Below are positions 1 through 6,047 of a stretch of 6,047 bases of DNA, piece by piece (positions within the stretch are counted from its first letter, which is position 1; the number at the start of each line of letters is the position of its first letter). The translations under genes were made by a program, and so were the position numbers. The notes beneath the pieces are model-generated. The model saw only the letters and a program-made list of their open reading frames with translations, was not told where the DNA came from and did not search any database. Origin of the DNA: Candidatus Pacearchaeota archaeon (lineage in GTDB: Archaea > Nanobdellota > Nanobdellia > Pacearchaeales > GW2011-AR1); contig NZDU01000057.1 in the NCBI GenBank assembly GCA_002688875.1, positions 1-6,047 on the forward strand, in the 5' to 3' direction.

Positions 1-3000
1 ATATTTCAGCACCGGTATAATCAGTAGTACTTAATTCAAATAATGTAGTTTGATTTGATCCAGTACTTGTATATTGTTTTGTAAACGTTTCTTGATTTGA
101 ACTTAAAGGTGATGAAGCAGTTGAGGACGTTGCTAATATTGTCATTCTATGTGCTTTAAGTTTAGTTACATTATCTGGTGCTGTAGCAGTTATAGTAACT
201 ACACCTGAACTAACAGTTGCGACGTATGTCATAAATTTTGCAACATTGGTCGCTACCACGGTACCAAATTTTGTTAAACCTACATCAGTGCCATCTGATG
301 TTACTGTTAACATAGTAGTTTCTGTATCATCTGAAGAATTTGTGGCTGATATAAAATATTGAGCAGATGAAATTAAAGAATTATTCCATGTATCAATTAC
401 TGTACCTGTAGATGTTACTGGGTTACCAGTTATTAATGTTTGATACGTACCGAGTTGTACATCTACTAAAGACGATGATTTAAATAATTCAGTTCTTATT
501 CCAAGTTGATCATGATTTGTAAATGATGTAACTCTAATCTCATCATTTAATGTTCCTGCCGATGTTAATACAATATTAGAACCTTCAATAATATAATCAT
601 GTCCAATTTTTACAACAATTGCAATACCATCACCATCTGCTGGTCTAGTATTAAAGTATACAACACCAGTCCCAGTAACTACCGCGGCATCTGAAGTAAC
701 ATTTATCGCATCAGCATTCTCATCATTTTGGTCTGCAGTTACACCTATAGTATTTAAAAACCAATCCTCATTAATAGATTGTCTTGCACCATTTAAATAA
801 ACTTCAACATCAGAAGTGTTTGGTATTCCGGCTAAATTCATAACTGTTGGTACATTGAATGCGTATGTGGTTCCGTCGCCTGAGTAATATGCAGTATCTG
901 GTGGATTTAATCTATTGCCATTACGTTCTACGATTACTGTATTATGCAATGGTCCAAAATCTGCTGGAGTTTGAGATAATGCATACGTTAACGTTGACCC
1001 ATCTGCTGTTAATGTTTGAGTATTAACTTGTGAATATGTTTGTTCACCAGCATCAGCATCAAATAATGTAATTTGTATTGTTGATCCACTTGCCGGTGCT
1101 GAACTAAACACAATATCGGTTGATGCACTATCTGAACCTTCTTGTACTGTAACAGCCTGAGTTGCACCATTTACTGTTGCAAATGCTGTTTTAGTAAGAT
1201 TAACAGTTGAATCTGCTAACGAGTATGGTACTGGCAAATTAAATGTTGTTGACGTACCATCTCCTGTAAATGATCTTTTAATTGTAATTTTAGAACCTGA
1301 TATACTAAAACTTTGTATTGTAATAAGTTGCCCTAATAATGGTGCTACAAGAAAACTAATTGTGTTATTTGCTCCAACAGTATAGTCAACTGTTGAATCA
1401 TTTGCATCTAATCTACGTCTTAAATTACCATCAACCCAAACAAATACAGCATCTTCATCTGCTGGTGTTTGCCCAATTGCAAATAATGTAGTTGTACCGT
1501 CACCTGTATGACTATTTGTTCTCATAATTGGAGAACCCATTGATGGATTTGTATAAACTTTCATATCAAGTGTATCAAAAGATGTTCCAGGAACCACTTC
1601 TTCTGGTGCGTATGCTGAAAACTCATCTACAAATTGATTTCCTTCTACTTGTACGTTTGCTGGATTTGTACCTGCTAAACTATTTGTAAAGCCTACACCA
1701 TCTACATATTTGTCTAAACCTAATTCATATGATGGTGTTGGCACACCTTCGTCATCGATTATTAAACCATCAAATGGTATATCACCATATGAATGCATAT
1801 CGTATGCTCCTTCTTGATCAAACGTTGGTCCAAGAACTTGTGTACCTGGATATTCTAATCCAGTCATTAACTGACCATACATTACTGTACTTGAATCTTG
1901 TACACCAGGCATACCTGCTGTAGTTGAATAATGTGCTTTAATATAATCAACTGCTGACCATTCTTGCAAGTATGCTGTTATATTTGTTGTTGTTGAACTA
2001 TCTGCTAACGTTACAGCATCTGTAAACAATGTACCTGATTTATGTGTTGCTGTAATATAATAAATTTCGTTATTATAACGAATATTCTGACCGGCAGTAA
2101 AGTCTGTTGATGCTGTCCATTCTGTAATTGTATCTGTAGAAATAACTGTACTACCTGTTAATCTATTAAATTGTAAAGTAGTTGTCATATTTCTTACTTT
2201 AGCATTGTCTATTTGAGCATAAACCTTAGCGGCAATACCTGCTGAATCTTCTCTACCACCACCTGTAAGTGTTACTGTTGGTGTTGTAATATATCCTGAT
2301 CCACTATTAGTTACAGTTACTTTTGATAATTTTCCATCTGATACGTATGCAGTAGCAGTAGCACCCGATCCACCACCACCTGAAATTGTTACAATTGGGG
2401 GTTCAGTATACTCTGACCCACTTTTTGATATTATAATTGAAGATACAATATAAGTGTAATTGTCATTATATAATTTTCCTGGTTGTGAAGCATAATGCGT
2501 ATCAAAAGCCGAATCATCAACATTAGGTGTTTTAAAACTCGTAGTTGGTTTATCCCAATATGCTTCATTGTCAAAATCAGTTATGTCTGATCCAAACGTA
2601 TCTGTCTTTGCGTAATTTACATTATATTGTCTTACTTTTGTATGGAAAGGTTTAACCTCGTCAACATAAGATAGTAATGCATCTGATGGATCTGGTTTAT
2701 ATGTTGAAGTTGTACTTAATGATTTAAAATCATTTTCTACAGTTAAGAATGACGTTTTAATAATCCAATCAACATATAATTGTTCTGCAAGAATTTGTTG
2801 CATAGCAAAAAACCATAATTTATTCCATTCAAGTTTTAAATCATCAATATAAACGTTATCAATTACAGTACTTAAAATACTACGTAATTCTTTAATAGGT
2901 TGTTGATCCCAGTTATATTGATCATATGTATCACTATCATAACCTAAAGCATTATCCTCGTATGAATATGCTAATTTTTTAACTTCAATAGTAGCATCAC

Positions 3001-6000
3001 CTAAACCAATTTCTTTATATGTGGCTGTATCAGTTTTTAATAATAACCTAAACTTACCATCAAATGATGTTGTTATCTTTACAGTTTCATCAACTTCTAC
3101 ATTGCTATCATTAAGCAATAACTTATCTTCAGTAGCAATGGTATAATTTATTAATGTATCTTTGTCATACCCAGTTAAGTACCAATCTTTGTATTGCCAA
3201 TATTGTGTAGTATCATAAGTTTGAATCCTAGTTCTCTCCCAAGTACTGTCACTTTTATATGTGTATATTGCCCAATATCCATTTGACATAGAATCTGTTG
3301 TAATTAAAACTTTAGTGCCTGTTATAAGTGATGGAGTATTCTGAGTATTAATGTAACCTAATTCAGTATAAGAATCAACTTTTATATTCCAATTTCCTGA
3401 AGCCGCTGTTGGCTCTTTCTCCTCATCATTTAAAGTTGTTAAATTTCTTGTTGAGACAATTCTATGTTTGGCTAATACTTCATTAATATTTTCAATTACA
3501 GCAGTTAATACTGTAGTTCTATTCTTCACCATTGATTGTCTATCATCAATACCATACCTTTGAGTAACAGGTAAGTCTGCATCAGGAACATTATTATCAA
3601 ATGCATCAGATCCAACTAAAGAGTCAATTAATTTTGTTTTAAGTTGTGCATTAATTTTACTATCAGGATCACCCTCTTTAATTAAAATCCATTCGTCATG
3701 TTTTGGCAATGGATCTAATTCAGTATTCCATTCTGTATGATGCACAACATCAGTATTACTTAAAAATGGTTCGAGATTAGTATATGAAACAGCATCATCT
3801 TTAATATAAGACATATAAGCATAACCTTGATCTTTAGGATTTCCTATTAAATTTTCTACTGTAACAGCACTTAATCTTCGTATATTATTATCTGGAATTG
3901 TTGTAGTCCCTCGTACCCAGTAATAGTATTTTGTTTTATAAGATAGAGTTTCTATATCCCAGTATTCTTCACTACTAAAATATAAAGTTGATCTAGGTCG
4001 TCCAGTGATGCCAAGTGCATCACCTTCGGGAGTATTAGTTAAATTCCTCCATTCATCAGGTGTATAATCTGATTCTACCCATTCATATACATCAACTGTT
4101 GATCCTGGAAATAACTTACCCCAATTAGTATTTCTGTACTCTGCTGTTCCTTGCTCATACCATTGATAAACTAATTTAGAAGTATCCAACCAAAGTTCAC
4201 CAACATGGTATCTCCTCCATGGATTAACAGTATCAAGATTAATTTTATTAACCTGTTTTATAAGAGCAACACTTAATTCATTATACAAAGCAGGATCATG
4301 ATCACTTATAAATTTTAATTCAGCATCTGCTGGACCAGGAAGTTTTCCTTTAATTGGGTCAATCCAATCAAAGAATCCTAATGTTCTATTAGTATTTGTA
4401 TCATACAAGTAATTTTGTTTAATACTATACGGATTAATTAAGTCATCTTGTGAAGAAATTTCTTCCCAACCTACTGTGGTTGACGAACCTTTATCAAAGT
4501 CTATTACTAACCCACTATCTAATGCTTTAGTATCATCTTTTGTTGCGCCTACAAATACTGATCTATTTGTTATAGCAACACCTGTTCCAAACTTATCACC
4601 TACATCAATAGTGTTAGATGATAATAATTGATCCATTACATAATAAGATCCGTACATACTATAAACTCTTACATTACCGGCTTCGCTTTGTGGGTCAACA
4701 AATCTTGTTGTTCCCATATCAAAAGTAGTTTCATCAAGTACTGTAGATCCATCATCTAGATATTTGTCAAATGTTATTATTTTGTTTAATACTGCATTTT
4801 TACTTGATATTGCTAAAGTATTCAAAGTTGGATGTAAAACAACTTTTTCACCAAACCTATTAAATTCGTCTACAGCATTAGATATAATACCTTGTTGTTC
4901 AGTCCACCTATATACAGTATAAATTATATTTGGTGATGGTGCACTTGCAAATGTTATTTTTGCAGTTGATCCATCTACATTCCATACATCAACAGTACTT
5001 TCATCGGACCAAGCTTCTGTACTATCTGTTCCTGCTTTATATAAACCTATTTCTTCTTCATCTGTTGGAGTGAATGTTAATGCATACTCTGTTGACGACC
5101 CATCTGCTGTAAATGTTTCTGTGTTTAATTTAAAATAAAATACTTTTCCTTGATCTGTAATACCGGCTAACGTTGAATCTGACGTTCCTTGATTATACCC
5201 TGGAGCGCCAACAATAACTGACGACGCATCTTCACTCATTGCAACACTATAACCAAATTCTAAATCAATTTGTTTTGTATTAGGAACAAGTTTACCAATT
5301 TGATCGAATGTTCCAGTAGTAGAATTTGAAAAAACAAAAACTGCTCCGTTTGTATTAGTTGAATCTAAACCTGTTGTTGCATGAAATGGAGCACCAATGG
5401 CAATAATACTACCAGTTTTATTAGTGGCTACCGAATACCCAACCTTGTCACCATTCAATGCATCTGCTGGTGTTATTGATGCATTATACTCATATAAATT
5501 TGTTGTAGTGTTTAATTTATAAACTTCTACTCTACCTCTATTAGAAGAAGCACCTGGTACACCAAAAATTGCCCAATTACTGTCTCCTGATATTGCAACT
5601 GATGTACCAAAATTTTCATTCGATGCTGGAGGATTTCCTGTTACAGTTTGAATTGACCCCCAGTTACCTGAAGAATCTTTGTTTAATATTTCAGCATATC
5701 CTTCGCCTGCTAATATTGTTTCAGCACCTGCAACATAACCTGTTGTTGTTGTACTGCCATCTGAACTTGTAGACGTTAGCATATAACCGGCTCCGATAAT
5801 TGTATCTGTTTCAATTGCCATTACAAATGTTGATGAATTCCAAGATTTAATTCTTCCTGAACCAATCACTGTTGATCCATCACTATGCGTAATAACAATT
5901 GTATTACCTACTACATACGTTGGTGCTGTAGAAAAATCTCCACTTTCTAATGTAACCACTTTAACAAATCCACTGGCAAATGGTGCAGATACTAACATTT

Positions 6001-6047
6001 TATCTTCTGTTGATGAAGCCAATGCCATTGCGTGTCCCCATCTATCG
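1..6047 (-). CDS. Giant phage virion structural protein, partial at both ends
   Basis: One minus-strand frame is open across the window: 2,015 whole codons from base 6046 to base 2, with no in-frame stop. Neither a credible start nor the stop codon is present; the first methionine (residue 7) lies inside a beta-propeller blade, so it is not the start. The protein combines an FG-GAP propeller, a W/Y-rich core, glycine-rich GSGY repeats and tandem beta modules. From memory, the core motifs DWIIKTSF (1093-1100) and EVKPFHTK (1130-1137) belong to large structural proteins of marine T4-like myoviruses. The likely role is a tail, baseplate or fibre component acting on the outside of the particle, perhaps in host contact; this is inferred. 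There is no visible catalytic motif, no hydrophobic membrane segment and no cysteine. Thr, Ser, Asn and Asp are abundant. A bacterial surface adhesin is the main alternative, but the core motifs argue against it. I am confident of the coding call and moderately confident of the family. Confidence 0.93.
2..79 (-). other. Start of a further beta domain, cut by the window edge, residues 1990-2015
   Basis: The last residues (TGSNQTTLFELSTTDYTGAE) resemble the opening strands of the preceding domain, where a hydrophobic strand, a D/S-x-x loop and a Y-x-x-A turn appear in the same order. This suggests the gene continues beyond the window with at least one more module. Only about 26 residues are visible, so the assignment is tentative. 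Confidence 0.3.
128..406 (-). other. C-terminal beta-sandwich-like domain, residues 1881-1973
   Basis: The domain reads GTVIDTWNNSLISSAQYFIS (1881-1900), then alternating strands (MLTVTSDG, VGLTKFGTVV, FMTYVATVSSGVVTITATAP) and closes LKAHRMTILATS. The pattern V-x-D-x-W/F-x(5)-S-A-x-Y-x-I-x, then a central x-V-x-x-D-G-T, then G-x-V-x-I-x-A-x-A-P fits a repeated domain that I recall in structural proteins of T4-like marine phages. It is followed by a short linker and what looks like the start of another beta domain. Function unknown; a surface decoration or trimer-contact domain is possible. Confidence 0.5.
509..1510 (-). repeat. Tandem array of (G/A)DG(T/S) beta modules, residues 1513-1846
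   Basis: At least three modules start with related turns: TGDGTTTLFAIGQTPAD (from 1514), TGDGTSTTFNLPVPYS (from 1594) and TADGSTLTYALSQTPAD (from 1680). The DG positions are 80 and about 86 residues apart. A fourth DG turn, SGDGTTYAFNVPT (1722-1734), comes only 42 residues after the third. Later strands in the modules include VFVWVDGNLRRR, ISFLVAPLLGQLITI, IVFSSAPASGSTIQITLF and VEVYLNGARQ. The array ends EIRVTSFTNHD (1836-1846). Modules of this kind are common in tail-fibre-like phage proteins. They are likely rod-forming or surface-exposed, and prone to duplication and exchange. Confidence 0.68.
1553..1960 (-). other. Conserved block with GLEYPGTQVLG and APEEVVPG motifs, residues 1363-1498
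   Basis: The block starts WSAVDYIKAHY (1363-1373) and passes through an M-x-G-L-E-Y-P-G-x-Q-V-x-G segment, an acidic Gly/Asp stretch and LGLDKYVDG (1442-1450). It ends with YAPEEVVPGTSFDTLDMKVY (1479-1498). The glutamate pair followed by V-x-G and D-T-L-D-x-x-V-Y is, from memory, a conserved signature in large structural proteins of cyanophages and pelagiphages, typically just before tandem DGT-type modules, which is the order seen here. Function unknown. The segment is acidic and has few lysines. Confidence 0.5.
2024..2119 (-). other. Small W-G-Y module resembling a carbohydrate-binding fold, residues 1310-1341
   Basis: The segment WTASTDFTAGQNIRYNNEIY (1310-1329) followed by YITATHKSGTLF fits the loose pattern W-x(5)-(Y/F)-x-x-G-x-x-(V/I)-x-Y-x-x-x-x-Y-x-(A/C)-x-x-x-H-x-S-G. 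That pattern is seen in chitin-binding-like (CBM5/12-type) modules and many phage tail proteins. The match is on spacing and key aromatic residues only. Sugar binding is a guess based on this resemblance. Confidence 0.42.
2255..2440 (-). repeat. Pair of GSGY glycine-rich repeats, residues 1203-1264
   Basis: Two units, 39 residues apart, share the pattern hydrophobic strand - S/T-x-S-G-S-x-Y - x(2-3)-P-x-V-T-(I/L)-(S/T)-G-G-G. Unit 1 is SGSEYTEPPIVTISGGGGSG (1209-1228); unit 2 is SGSGYITTPTVTLTGGG (1248-1264). Between them is a strand ATATAYVSDGKLSKVTVTN. This repeat is widespread in phage and bacterial surface proteins and is usually found in longer tandem arrays. In unit 1 the second glycine of GSGY is replaced by glutamate. 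It likely serves as a rigid beta spacer between the helical core and the C-terminal modules. Confidence 0.7.
2552..2965 (-). other. Helical core block with DWIIKTSF and EVKPFHTK motifs, residues 1028-1165
   Basis: A long, mostly helical stretch runs from ELRSILSTVIDNVYIDDL (1053-1070) through EWNKLWFFAMQQILAEQ to DWIIKTSF (1093-1100). It continues into SYVDEVKPFHTKVRQY and ends in TDFDNEAYWD (1156-1165). This is the strongest family marker in the window: from memory, D-W-x-x-K-T-S-F, E-V-K-P-(Y/F)-(H/R)-T-K-(I/V)-R and T-D-F-D are kept together in large structural proteins of marine T4-like myoviruses. It contrasts with the all-beta sequence on both sides. A scaffold or particle-assembly role is plausible but inferred. 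Confidence 0.6.
2966..3397 (-). other. Conserved core block with YWQYKDWY motif, residues 884-1027
   Basis: After GNWNIKVDSYTELG (884-897) comes a strand-rich segment (TKVLITTD, GYWAIYTYKSD, WERTRIQTYD) and the aromatic motif YWQYKDWYLTGYD (949-961). It closes with KFRLLLKTD and a hydrophobic ATIEVKKLAYSY. The W-x-x-x-D-W-Y-x-x-G-Y arrangement is one I associate with the giant structural proteins of marine T4-like phages, where it may appear more than once per protein; only one copy is present here. It is all beta by appearance. Its role is unknown; it probably belongs to the protein's structural core. Confidence 0.5.
3464..3928 (-). other. Conserved core block, YYYWVRG to helical segment, residues 707-861
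   Basis: The block opens with an aromatic strand (YYYWVRG, 707-713) and then has NPKDQGYAY (736-744), HHTEW (769-773), a VPD...RYGI segment (820-833) with DDRQSM just after, and a likely amphipathic helix (VLTAVIENINEVLAKH, 846-861). The order of aromatic strand, N-P-x-x-x-G-Y turn, H-x-E-W, V-P-D...YGI, R-Q-S and a following helix matches my recollection of large structural proteins in T4-like cyanophages and pelagiphages. I know of no biochemical function. It is the first part of the conserved core that sits between variable beta-rich flanks. Confidence 0.5.
4112..4207 (-). other. W/Y-rich ELWLDT block, residues 614-645
   Basis: This short block reads HVGELWLDTSKLVYQWY, then a loop, then NTNWGKLF. 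The pattern G-(D/E)-L-W-(L/F/W)-D-T followed by a tyrosine/tryptophan strand and a closing N-W recurs, from memory, in structural proteins of marine myoviruses and other phages, where it forms a small beta hairpin unit. It starts about 84 residues after the propeller ends. In between are a GFFDWIDP stretch (557-564) and a helix-like segment around HDPALYNE (583-590). It continues into YEWVES and further aromatic-rich sequence. Its function is unknown. Confidence 0.5.
4889..5119 (-). other. Inserted (A)DGS-type beta module within the propeller, residues 310-386
   Basis: The segment begins ETFTADGSSTEYALTFTP and ends at about TVYRWTEQQG. It lies between the FGYSVAMS blade (264) and the FGEKVVLH blade (398). 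Without it the spacing drops from 134 to about 57 residues, matching the other blades. Its opening resembles the module starting at residue 1677 (QTLTADGSTLTYALSQTP), and the two 45-base coding stretches are identical at 34 positions. These modules are typical of phage fibre-like proteins: a DG-containing turn, a strand with F/Y, and a later KITF.SAP strand. It is probably an exposed decoration on the propeller; its binding partner is unknown. Confidence 0.65.
5711..5953 (-). other. Inserted beta domain 1 within the propeller, residues 32-112
   Basis: About 80 residues separate a closing-type strand (SGFVKVV, 25-31) from a second one (GEGYAEIL, 114-121), giving 144 residues between the first two blade openings where 56-62 is normal here. 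The segment is predicted by eye to be all beta: alternating hydrophobic and polar stretches such as NTIVITHSDG and STFVMAIETD, rich in Thr, Ser and Gly, with a run of four threonines at 99-102. I do not recognise the family. Removing it restores normal blade spacing (about 63), which is why I call it an insertion rather than part of a blade. Confidence 0.55.

Larger units (their letters stand above)
4457..6043 (-). other. FG-GAP (integrin-like) beta-propeller region, residues 2-530
   Basis: Six blade openings of the form F/W/V-G-x-x-(V/M) followed by small or hydrophobic residues begin at residues 3 (WGHAMALA), 146 (FGTSVAIS), 202 (VGYSVATN), 264 (FGYSVAMS), 398 (FGEKVVLH) and 486 (FGTGVAIT). 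Most are followed by a strand ending in G-(A/V)-P or a similar turn (GVPGA, GAPFH, GAPGY, VGATK). Closing strands look like NRGRVEVYK, NGAVFVFS, DQGKVFYFK, AGNVRVYS and SGLVIDFD. Such repeats form seven-bladed propellers in integrins and in some phage and bacterial surface proteins. Six are visible, so a seventh may lie upstream. Classical calcium-loop DxDxDG motifs are not evident. The fold call is firm; a role in ligand binding or as a structural platform is inference. Confidence 0.82.

Noticed and set aside
1729..1923. Plus-strand open frame of 64 codons
   Set aside because: It is antisense to the clearly coding minus-strand gene, has no ribosome binding site upstream, and encodes a low-complexity Leu/His/Tyr-rich peptide typical of the complement of AT-rich coding DNA.
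2255..2440. CRISPR-like or DNA direct repeat at the glycine-rich pair
   Set aside because: The repetition is at protein level (39-residue spacing) with diverged codons. There are no identical DNA repeats separated by unique spacers.
5741..5752. Four consecutive TGT triplets, a possible slippage or phase-variation tract (similar short run near 1984-1995)
   Set aside because: Only a few triplets, in frame, encoding a threonine run in a Thr-rich protein. Length changes would keep the frame, so it would not act as an on/off switch.
5569..5772. Plus-strand open frame of 67 codons, Leu-rich and hydrophobic
   Set aside because: It lies opposite the propeller coding sequence; the leucines reflect the complement of Gln, Glu and Asn codons there. 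No ribosome binding site and no recognisable domain.
4457..6043. Eukaryotic integrin or bacterial RTX/cadherin-type adhesin
   Set aside because: FG-GAP repeats also occur in bacteria and phages. There is no transmembrane segment, no RTX nonapeptide repeats and no clear DxDxDG calcium loops, and the downstream core motifs point to a phage structural protein.
1..6047. Promoters, terminators, tRNAs or intergenic regulatory sites
   Set aside because: No intergenic space exists in the window. AT-rich stretches resembling -10 boxes occur throughout the coding sequence and cannot be told from chance.

Overview
The window lies entirely inside one very long protein-coding gene on the minus strand. 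Read from base 6046 down to base 2, that frame has 2,015 consecutive sense codons. I checked every codon and found no stop, no frameshift, and no start or end of the gene. Residue numbers below count from the first whole codon (residue 1 = bases 6046-6044); the true N- and C-termini are outside the window. I see no other gene, RNA gene, mobile element, CRISPR array, promoter or terminator.

The best reading is a giant virion structural protein, probably tail, baseplate or fibre associated, from a marine T4-like myovirus that infects a low-GC host such as Pelagibacter (SAR11) or Prochlorococcus/Synechococcus. Several core sequences resemble blocks I remember from the large unnamed structural proteins of these phages: DWIIKTSF, EVKPFHTKVRQY, YWQYKDWY, APEEVVPG...DTLDMKVY, and a tryptophan-tyrosine-rich ELWLDT segment. 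The DNA is AT-rich (three 60-base lines counted by hand gave 28-37% GC), with A/T-ending codons and AGA as the usual arginine codon. Host and phage group are inferred from composition and remembered motifs, not from a search.

Layout from N- to C-terminal, that is from high to low coordinates. (1) Residues 2-530: an integrin-like FG-GAP beta-propeller with six recognisable blade openings, interrupted by two inserted beta domains. (2) Residues 531-1165: a tryptophan/tyrosine-rich core of several conserved blocks, ending in a helical segment with the DWIIKTSF and EVKPFHTK motifs. (3) Residues 1203-1264: a pair of glycine-rich GSGY repeats. (4) Residues 1310-1341: a small W-G-Y segment resembling a carbohydrate-binding fold. 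(5) Residues 1363-1498: another conserved block, with the APEEVVPG motif. (6) Residues 1513-1846: at least three beta modules that each begin with a (G/A)DG(T/S) motif. (7) Residues 1881-1973: a beta-sandwich-like domain, followed by what looks like the start of another.

Functionally, the protein looks like a conserved core joined to exchangeable beta-rich surface domains. That would suit a particle component that contacts the host surface, but no receptor or binding activity can be read from the sequence. The most notable points are the domain-interrupted propeller, a module present both inside the propeller and in the C-terminal array with DNA-level similarity, and the complete absence of cysteine over 2,015 residues. 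I found no sign of a defence system or other multi-gene system.
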